Shown piece after piece: positions 1 to 9,932 of a stretch of 64,000 nucleotides of DNA. Made by a program: the position numbers and the translations under genes. Position 1 is the stretch's first letter. Each line of letters opens with the position of its first letter. Source of the DNA: Roseomonas sp. CECT 9278 (lineage in GTDB: Bacteria; Pseudomonadota; Alphaproteobacteria; Acetobacterales; Acetobacteraceae). Below the pieces are notes generated by a model. The model was given only the letters and a program-made list of their open reading frames with translations. It was not told the origin of the DNA and did no database searches. Location of the stretch: the NCBI RefSeq assembly GCF_918698155.1, contig NZ_CAKKLX010000020.1, forward strand, positions 1-64,000, in the 5' to 3' direction.

Positions 1-128
1 CGGTCGGGTAAGGCAGGCAGAGAGCGGGGCGGCGCGGGGCACCGATGAGCGGCGCCGCCGGCAGTGGGGGAAACGAGGCGTAGCGGCGGAGGCCGACAAC
101 CGCCGATGGGAGCAGGGCCGCAGGATGG

Positions 129-344
129 CGGCGCGCCGTCGCGCCGCGCCCGGCGCCACCGCCCGCCCCCGTGCGCGCCGCGCTGCATGTCGAACGCCCG
201 GCCGCCGCCATCGCAGCGCAGCGCGTCGCCGCGCCGATCACCGCGCCGGCCATCGTCTCCTCGCTGGGTGGCAGCGGCCCCACCCTCGCGCCGCCGGTGC
301 CGATCGCGCGCGCCGCGGCGGCGACGCTGCCGGGCGCCCGCTGA
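129..344 (+). CDS. possible 3' end of ftsL, partial and unresolved
   Basis: In the frame ending at the TGA at 342-344 the codons from about 130 onward have almost only G or C in third position and read as an Ala/Pro-rich tail. That suits the C-terminal tail of FtsL, the small division protein expected just before ftsI. The same frame is closed by a TAG at 81-83, and a second frame is open from base 2 to 406 and ends in an ATGA overlap with ftsI, but it encodes an Arg-rich product with no membrane segment. The start of the gene is not visible here, so either the gene begins upstream or this edge contains a frameshift. Low confidence. Confidence 0.3.
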   Translation, partial: RRAVAPRPAPPPAPVRAALHVERPAAAIAAQRVAAPITAPAIVSSLGGSGPTLAPPVPIARAAAATLPGAR

Positions 345-402
345 TGCGCCGCATCCCGATCTCTGCGGGCCGCCGGCGCGCGTCGGCGATGGAACGCGCG
401 GC

Positions 403-2340
403 ATGACCGTCGTCCCGCCCCCGGTGACGATGCGCCCCCCGCAACCCGACGCGGTGCCCGCGAGCAGCCCGGTCCTGCGCCGCGCCGCCGCGACCGAGGC
501 CCCGGCACGCACGCTGGTGCGCGTCACGCAGCCCGACCTGATGCGCCGCGCCATCCTGGAACGCACGCGCGGCCGGCTGGTGATCGCCGCCTTCGGCTTC
601 GCCGGCCTGTTCGGTGCGGTGGCGCTGAAGCTGGCCATGGCGACGGTGCTGAATCCCGCGGAAGGCCGCCGCGCCGCCGCGCTGTCGCGCCCGCCCGCGC
701 CGGCCGCCGAGGCGCCCGTCGCGCGCGCCACCGTAACCGACCGCAATGGCGAGATCCTCGCGGTGTCGCTGCCGCTGACCGCGCTCTATGCGAACCCCCG
801 GCAGATCGACAATCCAGGTGAGGTCGCCGACCGCCTGCGCCGCGTGCTGCCGCAGCTCGACCGCGAGCGCCTGGTGGCACGGCTGACCGGCGAGCGGCAA
901 TTCGCCTATATCGCGCGTGCGCTGACCCCGCGCGAGGTCGCCCAGGTCAATGCGCTGGGCATCCCCGGCCTGCACTTCGAGGAAGCGGAGCGCCGCTACT
1001 TCCCGCAGGGCCGCACCGCCGCGCACATCATCGGCGGCGTCGACGTGGACGGCCAGGGCATTGCCGGCGTGGAACGCTTCCACGACGAACGCCTGCGCAC
1101 CCAGGCCAATGAACGCCTGCGCCTGTCGCTGGATATCCGCGTGCAGCTGGCGCTGCGCGACGCGGTGCAGCGCGGCATCACGGAATTCAACGGCATCGGC
1201 GGCGCCGGCGTGGTGATGGATGTCCATACCGGCGAAGTGCTGGCCATGGTCAGCCTGCCCGACTACGACGCCAATGATGTCGGCGCCGCCACGGTGGACC
1301 AGCGGTTCAACCGCGTGACCGTCGGCGTGTACGAACCGGGTTCGACCTTCAAGCTGCTGACCGCGGCGATGGCACTCGACTACGGCACGGTGCAGCCCTG
1401 GGGCGGCTACGATGCCTCGCGCCCGATCCGCGTCGGGCGGCACGAGATCAACGACTATCGCGGCAAGAACCGTTGGCTCGCGCTGCCGGAGATCCTGGCC
1501 TATTCGTCCAACCTCGCCTCGGCGCACATGGCCGCGGCGGTGGGCGTGAACCGCCACCGCGAATTCATGCAGCGCATGGGCATGACCTCGCGCATGCGCA
1601 TCGAGATCCCGGAAACGGCGCTGCCGCTGGTGCCCGGCCAGCGCACCTGGCGCGAGCTCAACACCATGACGATCGGCTTCGGGCACGGGATTTCCGTGAC
1701 GCCGCTGCATGTCGCGACCGCGGGTGCCACCATCGTCAACGGCGGCATCCTGCGCCAGCCGACCATCCTGTGGCAGCAGCCCGGCGTCGAGCGCGAGGGC
1801 ACGCGCGTGCTCAGCGAACGCACATCCGACCTGATGCGCCGCTTCATGCGCCTGGTGGTGACCGACGGGTCGGGCCGCTCGGCCGAGGTGCCGGGGTATT
1901 TCGTGGGCGGCAAGACCGGCACGGCGCAGAAGACCGGCCCGCGCGGGGGCTACCTCGAGAACAAGCGCATCGCCGCCTTCGTCGGCGCCTTCCCGATGCA
2001 TGCGCCGCGCTACGCGATCTACGTCATGGTCGACGAACCCAAGCCCAACGCGCGCAGCCACGGCTTCGCCACCGCCGGCTGGGTGGCCGCGCCGGCGGCG
2101 GGGATGGTGGTGCAGCGCATCGCGCCGATCCTCGGCATGCTGCCCGAACCCGCCACGCCGGAGATCCAGCGCGCGCTCGCCGCACCGATGAACGGGCGCG
2201 GCATCCCGGGCATCGCCGTGCCGGCGGCCACCACGCCGCGCCCGGCGGCGCGCCCTGCCGCCCAGCCTGCCGCGCCGCGCCCTGCCGCCACGCCCGCCGC
2301 TGCGACGCCGCAGCGGGAGGCCGGCCTTGCGCCTCGGTGA
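403..2340 (+). CDS. ftsI: peptidoglycan D,D-transpeptidase FtsI (PBP3)
   Basis: Septal class B penicillin-binding protein that cross-links peptidoglycan at the division site together with FtsW. The 645-residue product has a Pro-rich cytoplasmic N-terminus, one membrane anchor at about residues 58-82, a dimerisation domain with the RNG-type segment, and the transpeptidase domain. The catalytic motifs are visible: STFK with nucleophile Ser314, SSN at 368-370 and KTGT at 504-507. The C-terminus carries an Ala/Pro-rich tail of about 50 residues beyond the enzymatic domain. ATG 403 is chosen because upstream in-frame sequence is low-complexity Arg/Pro; no strong ribosome binding site is seen. It is the first complete gene of the dcw unit. 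Confidence 0.93.
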   Translation: MTVVPPPVTMRPPQPDAVPASSPVLRRAAATEAPARTLVRVTQPDLMRRAILERTRGRLVIAAFGFAGLFGAVALKLAMATVLNPAEGRRAAALSRPPAPAAEAPVARATVTDRNGEILAVSLPLTALYANPRQIDNPGEVADRLRRVLPQLDRERLVARLTGERQFAYIARALTPREVAQVNALGIPGLHFEEAERRYFPQGRTAAHIIGGVDVDGQGIAGVERFHDERLRTQANERLRLSLDIRVQLALRDAVQRGITEFNGIGGAGVVMDVHTGEVLAMVSLPDYDANDVGAATVDQRFNRVTVGVYEPGSTFKLLTAAMALDYGTVQPWGGYDASRPIRVGRHEINDYRGKNRWLALPEILAYSSNLASAHMAAAVGVNRHREFMQRMGMTSRMRIEIPETALPLVPGQRTWRELNTMTIGFGHGISVTPLHVATAGATIVNGGILRQPTILWQQPGVEREGTRVLSERTSDLMRRFMRLVVTDGSGRSAEVPGYFVGGKTGTAQKTGPRGGYLENKRIAAFVGAFPMHAPRYAIYVMVDEPKPNARSHGFATAGWVAAPAAGMVVQRIAPILGMLPEPATPEIQRALAAPMNGRGIPGIAVPAATTPRPAARPAAQPAAPRPAATPAAATPQREAGLAPR

Positions 2341-3787
2341 GATGATGCGCCGCGCCGGCCTTCCCGGCCTGTCGGAGGATGCGGCGATTGCCGGCCTCAC
2401 CGCCGACAGCCGCGCCGTCGCACCCGGCATGGTCTTCGCCGCGCTGCCCGGCCTGCGCGCCGATGGGCGCGCCTTCATCGCCGATGCGGTGGAACGCGGC
2501 GCGGCGGCGGTGATCGCGCCCGCCGGCACCGAATGGCCGCCGGGCGTGCCGGTGCGCCCGCTGATCGCCAGTGACGACCCGCGGCGCACGCTGGCGCTGA
2601 TGGCCGCCGCCTTCCATGGCGCGCAACCGCGCAGCGTGGTGGCCGTCACGGGCACCAACGGCAAGACCAGCACGGTCGATTTCCTGCGGCAGATCTGGAG
2701 CGGCTGCGGTGAGCGTGCGGCATCGCTCGGCACGCTCGGCCTGGTGGCGGAGGGCTTCCCGCCCGGACCCTCGCTGACCACGCCCGACCCGGTCGCGCTG
2801 CATGCGACGCTGGCCGCCCTGGCGCGCGCGGGCATCGGCGCGGCGGCGATGGAGGCGTCGTCGCACGGGCTCGACCAGCGGCGGCTCGATGGCGTGGTGC
2901 TTGCGGCGGCGGGATTCAGCAACCTGACGCGCGACCACCTCGACTATCACGGGTCGATCCAGGCCTATCGTGCCGCCAAGCTGCGGCTGTTCGACACGCT
3001 GCTGCCGACGGGCGCCGTCGCGGCCGCCGTCACCGGCATGGAGCCGTCGACCCTGGAGGCGCTGCGCGCCATCGCCGCGAAGCGTCGGCTGCGCCTGCTC
3101 ACGGTGGGCGAGGATGGCGACGCGGTCCGCCTGCTGGCGGCGCGCCCGCTGCCGGACGGCCAGGCGCTGCTGGTCGAAGCCTTCGGCGCGCGCCACCAGG
3201 TGCTGCTGCCGCTGCCCGGCCGCTTCCAGGCCGACAATGCGCTGCTGGCGGCCGCGCTGGCGGTGGGGGCCGGGCTGCCTGCCGACAATGTCTTCGCCGC
3301 GCTGCCGCGGCTGGCCGGCGTGCGCGGGCGGATGGAGCGCGCCGCCGTGCTCGGCAACGGCGCCGCGGTCTATGTGGACTACGCACATACGCCGGATGCG
3401 CTGGTGCGGCTGCTGGGGGCGCTGCGCCCGCACACCGCCGGGCGCCTGCACATGCTGTTCGGCGCCGGCGGTGACCGCGACCCGGGCAAGCGCCCGCTGA
3501 TGGGCGCCGCCGCGGCGGCCGGCGCCGATCGCGTCTGGGTCACCGACGACAATCCGCGCAGCGAGGACGCCGCGGCGATCCGCGCCGCCGTGCTGGCCGG
3601 TGCGCCTGGCGCGATCGATGCCGGCGCGCGCGAGACGGCGATCGCCGCGGCGCTGGCGGAGCTGCGCCCCGGCGACGTGCTCGCGGTGGCCGGCAAGGGG
3701 CATGAGAGCGGCCAGGAGATCGCCGGCATCATCCACCCCTTCGACGATGTCGCGGTGGTGCGCCGCCTCGCGGGCGTGACGCCATGA
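2327..3787 (+). CDS. murE: UDP-MurNAc-tripeptide synthetase MurE
   Basis: Cytoplasmic ATP-dependent ligase that adds meso-diaminopimelate to UDP-MurNAc-L-Ala-D-Glu. The ATP loop GTNGKTS begins at residue 109, followed by TTPDP, EASSHGL and the HLDYHG segment. The DNPR signature at 408-411 is the determinant known to select meso-diaminopimelate over lysine, and AGKGHE lies near the end. The start is a TTG inside the end of ftsI, placed six bases after a perfect GGGAGG (2315-2320); it gives the usual MRL-type MurE N-terminus and a 14-base overlap. Length 486 is normal. Confidence 0.95.
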   Translation: MRLGEMMRRAGLPGLSEDAAIAGLTADSRAVAPGMVFAALPGLRADGRAFIADAVERGAAAVIAPAGTEWPPGVPVRPLIASDDPRRTLALMAAAFHGAQPRSVVAVTGTNGKTSTVDFLRQIWSGCGERAASLGTLGLVAEGFPPGPSLTTPDPVALHATLAALARAGIGAAAMEASSHGLDQRRLDGVVLAAAGFSNLTRDHLDYHGSIQAYRAAKLRLFDTLLPTGAVAAAVTGMEPSTLEALRAIAAKRRLRLLTVGEDGDAVRLLAARPLPDGQALLVEAFGARHQVLLPLPGRFQADNALLAAALAVGAGLPADNVFAALPRLAGVRGRMERAAVLGNGAAVYVDYAHTPDALVRLLGALRPHTAGRLHMLFGAGGDRDPGKRPLMGAAAAAGADRVWVTDDNPRSEDAAAIRAAVLAGAPGAIDAGARETAIAAALAELRPGDVLAVAGKGHESGQEIAGIIHPFDDVAVVRRLAGVTP

Positions 3788-5154
3788 CCCCGCTATGGAC
3801 GAGCGCGGAACTGCGCGCCGCCACGGGTGGCACGCTCGCGGCCGATGTCGCGGTGACCGGCCTGTCGATCGACACGCGCTCGATCGCGACGGGCGACCTG
3901 TTCGTCGCGCTGCGCGATGCGCGCGACGGCCATGATTTCGTGGCGCAGGCGCTGGACAGGGGCGCGGCGGCGGCGCTGGTGGATTGCGATCCGCCGGGTG
4001 TCGCAGCCGATGCCCCGCTGCTGCGGGTGGGCGATACGCTGGCGGGCCTGACGGCGCTCGGTGCCGCCGGGCGGACGCGCAGCGCGGCGCGCGTCATCGC
4101 CGTCACCGGTTCGGTCGGCAAGACCAGCACCAAGGAGATGCTGCGCGCCATCCTCGCCGCCAGCGGTGCGACGCATGCCGCGGTCGCGTCGTACAACAAC
4201 CAATGGGGCGTGCCGCTGACCCTGGCCCGCACGCCGCGCGACAGCGCCTTCGCGGTCATCGAGATCGGCATGAACCATCCCGGCGAGATCGCGCCGCTGG
4301 CCCGCCTCGCCCGCCCGCATGTCGCGCTGATCACCGCGATCGAGGCCGCGCATATCGGCCACATGGGCAGCCTGGAGGCGATCGCGCGCGAGAAGGGCTC
4401 GATCGCCGAGGGGCTGGAGCCAGGCGGCATCGCCATCCTGCCCGCCGACAGCCCGCAGCTGCCGATCCTGCGCGCCGCCGCCGCCACGGCGCGCGTGCTG
4501 ACCTTCGGCGAGGGCGGCGATGCCCGCGCCACCCGCATCGCCGCCGACGCCGAGGGCAGCGACATCGCGGCGGAGATCCTCGGCACGCGGGTGGAGTTTC
4601 GCCTTGGCACGCCAGGGCTGCACATGGCGCGCAACGCGGTCGCTGCCCTTGCGGCGGCGGCGGCGATCGGCGCCGACATCGCCATGGGGGCGGCGGCGCT
4701 GGCCGAATTCCGCGCCCTGCCCGGCCGCGGCGACCGGCGCCGCATCGCGACCCCCGATGGCGGGACGGCGCTGCTGCTCGACGAGGCCTATAACGGCCAG
4801 CCGCCGTCGATGCGCGCCGCGCTGGCGCTGCTGAAGCTGCTGCCGGCGCGGCGGCGCATCGCGGCGCTCGGCCAGATGGGCGAGCTCGGCGACTTCGCGG
4901 AGAACGAGCATCGCGACCTCGCGCCGCATCTGCGCGATGCCGCAGACCTGGTCTTCGCCTGCGCGCCGCTGATGCGCCATACGCTCGATGCCCTGCCGCC
5001 GGCGATGGTCGGCGGCTGGCGGGAGACCTCGATCGACCTCGCCCCGCTGGTCCGCGCCGCGCTGCGCGACGGCGACACCATCCTCGTGAAGGGCAGCCTC
5101 GCCACCGGCATGAAGGCCGTGGTGCACGCGCTGACCGAAAGCCCGCCCGCATGA
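3784..5154 (+). CDS. murF: UDP-MurNAc-pentapeptide synthetase MurF
   Basis: Adds the D-Ala-D-Ala dipeptide made by Ddl to the UDP-MurNAc tripeptide, completing the cytoplasmic pentapeptide precursor. The Mur ligase ATP loop GSVGKTS starts at residue 109; [19 protein letters not shown] and the conserved [11 protein letters not shown] segment follow, the last being typical of MurF rather than other Mur ligases. The ATG overlaps the murE stop as ATGA, so translation is coupled. The 456-residue length fits the family. Confidence 0.95.
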   Translation: MTPLWTSAELRAATGGTLAADVAVTGLSIDTRSIATGDLFVALRDARDGHDFVAQALDRGAAAALVDCDPPGVAADAPLLRVGDTLAGLTALGAAGRTRSAARVIAVTGSVGKTSTKEMLRAILAASGATHAAVASYNNQWGVPLTLARTPRDSAFAVIEIGMNHPGEIAPLARLARPHVALITAIEAAHIGHMGSLEAIAREKGSIAEGLEPGGIAILPADSPQLPILRAAAATARVLTFGEGGDARATRIAADAEGSDIAAEILGTRVEFRLGTPGLHMARNAVAALAAAAAIGADIAMGAAALAEFRALPGRGDRRRIATPDGGTALLLDEAYNGQPPSMRAALALLKLLPARRRIAALGQMGELGDFAENEHRDLAPHLRDAADLVFACAPLMRHTLDALPPAMVGGWRETSIDLAPLVRAALRDGDTILVKGSLATGMKAVVHALTESPPA

Positions 5155-6239
5155 TCTACAATTTCCTGTTTCCCCTCGCCGACGAATTCCAGCTCTTCAA
5201 CCTGGCGCGCTACCACACCTTCCGGGCCGGCGCGGCGGCGATGACGGCGCTGCTGATCTGCCTGGTCTTCGGCAGCGCCATCATCCGCTGGCTGCGGTCC
5301 TTCCAGCGCGGTGGCCAGCCGATCCGCGACGACGGCCCCGAGCGCCACCTGATCGAGAAGAAGGGCACGCCGACCATGGGCGGGGTGATGATCCTGCTCG
5401 CCCTCGCGGTCTCGACGCTGCTGTGGGCCGACCTGCGCTCGGGGATGGTCTGGGCGGTGCTGCTGGTGACCGTGGGCTACGGCGCGCTGGGCTTCGCCGA
5501 TGACTGGCTGAAGGTGACCAAGCGCAACACCAAGGGCGTGTCGGGGCGGATGAAGCTGGCGGTGCAGGCCGGGCTCGGCCTGGTGGCGGCGGTCTGGATC
5601 ACCTGGCTGATGCCCGGCCCGCTCGCGGACACGCTGGCCGTGCCGGTGTTCAAGGAGCTGCTGATCCCCTTCGGCCTGCTGTTCCCGCTGGTGGGCATGC
5701 TGGTGATGATGGGGTCGTCGAATGCGGTGAACCTGACCGACGGGCTGGATGGCCTGGCGATCGTGCCGGTGATGATCGCGGCGGCGGTGTTCGCGCTGAT
5801 CGCCTATCTCGTCGGCAACCGCATCTTCGCCGACTACCTGCAGCTGCACTACGTGCCGGGCACCGGTGAGCTCGCGGTCTTCGCCTCGGCGCTGATCGGC
5901 GCCGCACTCGGCTTCCTGTGGTTCAACGCCCCGCCGGCGGCGGTGTTCATGGGGGATACCGGGTCGCTGGCGCTGGGTGGCGCGCTGGGCGCGCTGGCGG
6001 TCGCGACCAAGCACGAGATCGTGCTGGCGATCGTCGGCGGGCTGTTCGTGGTCGAGACCGTCTCGGTCATCATCCAGGTCTTCTGGTTCAAGCGCACCGG
6101 TCGGCGCGTGTTCCTGATGGCGCCACTGCACCACCACTTCGAGAAGAAGGGCTGGGCGGAGGCGACCATCGTCATCCGCTTCTGGATCATCGCGATGATC
6201 CTCGCCCTCGTCGGCCTCAGCACGCTGAAGATTCGATGA
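5151..6239 (+). CDS. mraY: phospho-MurNAc-pentapeptide translocase MraY
   Basis: Integral membrane enzyme that transfers phospho-MurNAc-pentapeptide to undecaprenyl phosphate, giving lipid I. The 362-residue protein has about ten membrane segments and the family signatures DDWLK followed by [18 protein letters not shown] with Asp197 and Asp200, and the [10 protein letters not shown] loop. These acidic and histidine residues line the Mg/active site in known MraY structures. It overlaps murF by ATGA at 5151, continuing the coupled chain. Confidence 0.96.
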   Translation: MIYNFLFPLADEFQLFNLARYHTFRAGAAAMTALLICLVFGSAIIRWLRSFQRGGQPIRDDGPERHLIEKKGTPTMGGVMILLALAVSTLLWADLRSGMVWAVLLVTVGYGALGFADDWLKVTKRNTKGVSGRMKLAVQAGLGLVAAVWITWLMPGPLADTLAVPVFKELLIPFGLLFPLVGMLVMMGSSNAVNLTDGLDGLAIVPVMIAAAVFALIAYLVGNRIFADYLQLHYVPGTGELAVFASALIGAALGFLWFNAPPAAVFMGDTGSLALGGALGALAVATKHEIVLAIVGGLFVVETVSVIIQVFWFKRTGRRVFLMAPLHHHFEKKGWAEATIVIRFWIIAMILALVGLSTLKIR

Positions 6240-7624
6240 GCATGCCGGCCCCGCCCTTCACCCCCTTCCTGGGCGCACGCATCGCCGTCGTCGGGCTCGG
6301 CCGTGCCGGGCTGCCGGCGGCGTTGCGCCTGTCGGAGTGGGGCGCGGAGGTCGAGGCCTGGGATGATGGCGAGGCGCAGCGCCGCGCTGCCGCGGCCGCG
6401 GGGCTGACCTTGCGCGATCCGTCCGAGGGTCGTTTCCGCGCCGATGCGCTGCTGCTCTCGCCGGGCATCGCGCATCTGTTGCCGCGCGCGCATCCGGCGG
6501 CCGATGCGGCGCGCGCGGCCGGCGCGCCGATCCTGTCTGACGTGGAATTCCTGTATCGCGCGGTGCTCGCCGCGCAGTCGCGCGCGCGCTTCGTCGGCGT
6601 CACGGGCACCAACGGGAAATCCACCACCACGGCGCTGATCCACCACCTGCTGACGGGTGCGGGGCGCGAGGCTGAAGTGGGGGGCAATCTCGGCCCGCCG
6701 GCCCTGTCACTCAACATCTTGGGGTCCGAGGGGGTCTATACCCTCGAAATGTCGTCCTACATGTTGGAGCGAATCGCCACGCTGCGCTTCAACGTGGCTG
6801 TCATGCTGAACCTCAGCGCCGATCACCTCGACCGCCATGGCGACATGGCCGGCTATGCCGCTGCCAAGGCGCGAATCTTCGCGCGGCAGTCGCGCGGGGA
6901 TGTCACGGTGCTGGGCCAGGATGATGCGATGACGGCGGCGATGGCCGCCGGGCTGGCAGCGCGGATCGTGCCGATTTCAGGCCTCACGCCGCAGCCCGGT
7001 GGTGTGTGGGCCGAAGGGCACGTGCTGCGCGACGATGATGGCGCGCTGTGCGACCTTCGCGACGCGCGCGCTCTGCCGGGCAGCCACAATGCGCAGAATG
7101 CGGCGGCGGCTGTTGCGTCGTGTCGTGTGCTCGGGCTGGCGCGTGATGAGATCGCCGCGGGGCTGATGACCTTCGCCGGGCTGCCGCATCGCCTCGAGCG
7201 TGTGGCGCAGACGCGCGGCGTTGTGTTCGTCAACGACAGCAAGGCGACCAATGCGGACAGCGCGGCGCGTGCGCTCGCCGCCTATGACCGCGTCGTGTGG
7301 ATCGCCGGCGGCGAGGCCAAGGAGGGCGGCGTCGACAGCCTGGTTCCCTTGTTCCCCCGCATCGCGCGCGCCTTCCTGATCGGGCGCGATGCGCCGGTGC
7401 TGGCGCGCACGCTGGCGGCGCATGGCGTGCCGCATGAGATCGCCGGCACGCTCGATGCCGCGGTGCCGGCCGCGGCCGCCGCGGCCTTCGGCGGCGCGGC
7501 GCCTGTCGTGCTGCTCTCGCCGGCCTGCGCCTCCTGGGACCAGTTCACCGGCTTCGACGCGCGCGGGGACCGCTTCCGCGACCTGGCGCGCGCCATCGCC
7601 ACGACGAATGGAAGGGCCGCCTGA
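6236..7624 (+). CDS. murD: UDP-MurNAc-L-alanine:D-glutamate ligase MurD
   Basis: Adds D-glutamate to UDP-MurNAc-L-Ala in the cytoplasm. The 462-residue product has an N-terminal Rossmann-like UDP-binding domain (VVGLGRAGL), the ATP loop GTNGKST from residue 124, [18 protein letters not shown], and the C-terminal [10 protein letters not shown] segment typical of MurD. ATG 6236 overlaps the mraY TGA (ATGA). An in-frame open stretch continues upstream to 5918 but is antiparallel noise inside mraY. Confidence 0.95.
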   Translation: MSMPAPPFTPFLGARIAVVGLGRAGLPAALRLSEWGAEVEAWDDGEAQRRAAAAAGLTLRDPSEGRFRADALLLSPGIAHLLPRAHPAADAARAAGAPILSDVEFLYRAVLAAQSRARFVGVTGTNGKSTTTALIHHLLTGAGREAEVGGNLGPPALSLNILGSEGVYTLEMSSYMLERIATLRFNVAVMLNLSADHLDRHGDMAGYAAAKARIFARQSRGDVTVLGQDDAMTAAMAAGLAARIVPISGLTPQPGGVWAEGHVLRDDDGALCDLRDARALPGSHNAQNAAAAVASCRVLGLARDEIAAGLMTFAGLPHRLERVAQTRGVVFVNDSKATNADSAARALAAYDRVVWIAGGEAKEGGVDSLVPLFPRIARAFLIGRDAPVLARTLAAHGVPHEIAGTLDAAVPAAAAAAFGGAAPVVLLSPACASWDQFTGFDARGDRFRDLARAIATTNGRAA

Positions 7625-8802
7625 TGGCCTTCTCCCGCTCCGACACGTCCGTCCTGGGCCGCTGGTGGTGGACAGTCGACCGCTGGACGCTGGCGGCGCT
7701 GATGACGCTGATCGCCTTCGGCTACGTGATGATGCTCGCGGCCTCGCCCGCGGTGGCGGAGCGCATCGGCGCCTCGTCGCGCCACATGTTCTTCGTCAAG
7801 CAGGTCGCCTACCTGGCGATGGCGGCGGGGCTGATGGTCGCGGTCTCGCTGCTTTCGGTGAAGGGCGTGCGGCGCTTCGCGCTGCTGGGCTTCGCCGCGG
7901 CACTGGTGCTGACGGCCGCGACGCTGGTGGTCGGCGTGGAGATCAAGGGCGCACGGCGCTGGCTGCCGATCCCGGGCTTGTCGCTGCAACCCTCGGAATT
8001 CCTCAAGCCGTTCTTCGCAGTGGTGGCCGGCTGGCTGATCGCCGAGGGCAAGCTGCCGGGATCCAAGGTGTGGGGCGCGTCCATCGCGGTCGGGCTGTTC
8101 CTGATGGTCGCGGTGATCCTGAAGGGCCAGCCGGATATCGGCATGCTGCTGGTGGTCTGCGCGGTGTTCTTCGCGCAGTTCTTCGTGGCGGGGATGAACC
8201 TGTTCCTGGTCGGCGCGGTGGGTGGGCTCGGCATCGCGGGGGCGGTTGGCGCCTACCTGATCTTCCCGCATGTGCAGTCGCGCGTGCACCGCTTCCTCGA
8301 TCCGTCCTCGGGCGATTCCTTCCAGGTCAGCGTGGCGCTGGAGGCCTTCGCGAATGGCGGGCTGCTCGGCCGCGGCCCCGGTGAGGGGCGGGTCAAGAAC
8401 GTGCTGCCCGACGCCCATGCCGACTTCGTCTTCGCCGTGGCGGGCGAGGAATTCGGCATGGTGCTGTGCCTGGTCATCCTCGCGGTCTTCGCCTTCATCG
8501 TGGTGCGCGGGCTGATGCGCCTGCTGGGCGAGACCGACCTGTTCGTCATGCTGGCGGGCACCGGGCTGCTCACGCAATTCGGCCTGCAGGCCTTCGTGAA
8601 CATGGCCTCGACTCTGCACCTGATCCCGACCAAGGGCATGACACTGCCCTTCGTGTCCTATGGCGGGTCGTCGGTGCTGGCGATCGCGATCGGCATGGGG
8701 ATGCTGCTGGCGCTGACGCGCCGCCGCACCGGATCGCGCGCCGGCGAGGATACCGAACACGCCCAACCCCCCGTCGCGATGGCGGCGGGAGGGGCGCGGT
8801 GA
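7624..8802 (+). CDS. ftsW: septal peptidoglycan glycosyltransferase FtsW
   Basis: SEDS-family polytopic membrane protein that polymerises lipid II at the septum and works as a pair with FtsI. The 392-residue product has about ten hydrophobic segments, the LQPSEFLKP motif following a WLPIPG segment, the large periplasmic loop leading to a GEEFG motif, and the PFVSYGGSS signature near the C-terminus. Start and preceding murD stop overlap as TGATG. A short polar C-terminal tail follows the last membrane segment. Confidence 0.94.
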   Translation: MAFSRSDTSVLGRWWWTVDRWTLAALMTLIAFGYVMMLAASPAVAERIGASSRHMFFVKQVAYLAMAAGLMVAVSLLSVKGVRRFALLGFAAALVLTAATLVVGVEIKGARRWLPIPGLSLQPSEFLKPFFAVVAGWLIAEGKLPGSKVWGASIAVGLFLMVAVILKGQPDIGMLLVVCAVFFAQFFVAGMNLFLVGAVGGLGIAGAVGAYLIFPHVQSRVHRFLDPSSGDSFQVSVALEAFANGGLLGRGPGEGRVKNVLPDAHADFVFAVAGEEFGMVLCLVILAVFAFIVVRGLMRLLGETDLFVMLAGTGLLTQFGLQAFVNMASTLHLIPTKGMTLPFVSYGGSSVLAIAIGMGMLLALTRRRTGSRAGEDTEHAQPPVAMAAGGAR

Positions 8803-9932
8803 GAGGCCCGGCCGTGCGCCCCATCATCATCGCGGCCGGCGGCACCGGCGGACACCTGTTCCCGGCCGAGGCCCTGGCGGCCGAGTTGCTGCGCCGCGGC
8901 GAGCGCATCGCGCTGATGACCGATGCGCGCTCCGCTGCCTATGACAGCGCGGCCTTCGCCAATGCCGAGCGCTTCGTGCTGCGCGGCGCGGGACTGTCCG
9001 GCCGCGGGCTGCGCGGCGCGGCGCGCGGGACGATGGCGCTGGTCGCCGGCACGGCGCAGGCGCGCGGCCATCTTGCGGCCCTGCTGCCATCGGCGGTTGT
9101 CGGCTTCGGCGGCTACGCCTCGTTTCCGCCGCTGGCGGCGGCGCGGCTGATGGGTGCGCGGCGCCGCCCCGCCATCGTGCTGCATGAACAGAATGCGGTG
9201 CTCGGCCGTGCCAACCGGCTGATGGCGCGGGTGGCCGACCTGCTCGCGCTGTCCTTCCCGAACACCACCAACGTGCCAGCCGGCGCGACGGTCGCGATGG
9301 TCGGCAACCCGGTGCGTCCGGCGCTGAGCGCACTGGCCGGCCAGCCCTACGCGCTGCCGCCCGAGGGCGGTGCGCTGCGGCTGCTGGTCACCGGCGGCAG
9401 CCAGGGCGCGCGGATCTTCGCCGATGTGGTGCCGCCGGCCATCGCCGCGCTGCCGGAAGCCATCCGTGCGCGGCTGCTGGTGACGCAGCAGTGCCGTGCG
9501 GAAGACCTGGCGCGCACCGAAACCGCATACCGCGATGCCGGCGTCGTGGCGGATCTCGCGCCGTTCTTTCCGGACATCGCCGGGCGGCTGGCGACGGCGC
9601 ATCTGGTGATCGCGCGCGCCGGCGCATCGACCATCGCCGAACTGGCCTGTGCCGGGCGGCCCTCGGTGCTGGTGCCGCTGCCCTCGGCCATCGACGACCA
9701 CCAGAGCGCGAATGCACGCGCGCTGGCCGAGACCGATGCCGCCTGGGTCTATCCGCAGGCCGCCTTCACGCCCGCGGCGTTGTCCGAACGTCTGGTCGGG
9801 CTGTTCGGCGTGCCGGCGCGGCTGGCATCCGCCGCGGCCGCGGCCTCGGCGCTGGCGCGCCCGCTTGCCGCGCGCGACCTCGCCGACCGCGTGCTTTCGC
9901 TGGTCCGCCAGCCTGCCATGGGAACAGCCTGA
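8799..9932 (+). CDS. murG: UDP-GlcNAc transferase MurG (lipid II synthesis)
   Basis: Peripheral membrane glycosyltransferase that converts lipid I to lipid II. The nucleotide-sugar fold is marked by GGTGGH at residues 14-19, [23 protein letters not shown] and the AGASTIAEL segment of the donor site. The start is taken as GTG 8799, which overlaps the ftsW TGA (GTGA) and sits a few bases after a GGGAGGGG stretch at 8787-8794. A second GTG at 8814 is possible and would remove five residues. Length is 377 residues. Confidence 0.93.
   Translation: MRGPAVRPIIIAAGGTGGHLFPAEALAAELLRRGERIALMTDARSAAYDSAAFANAERFVLRGAGLSGRGLRGAARGTMALVAGTAQARGHLAALLPSAVVGFGGYASFPPLAAARLMGARRRPAIVLHEQNAVLGRANRLMARVADLLALSFPNTTNVPAGATVAMVGNPVRPALSALAGQPYALPPEGGALRLLVTGGSQGARIFADVVPPAIAALPEAIRARLLVTQQCRAEDLARTETAYRDAGVVADLAPFFPDIAGRLATAHLVIARAGASTIAELACAGRPSVLVPLPSAIDDHQSANARALAETDAAWVYPQAAFTPAALSERLVGLFGVPARLASAAAAASALARPLAARDLADRVLSLVRQPAMGTA

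Noticed and set aside
238-2922. Long open frames antisense to ftsI, murE and most other genes
   Set aside because: High GC content leaves few stops in the complementary frames. These frames show no family motifs and are Arg/Ala/His-rich shadows of real genes.
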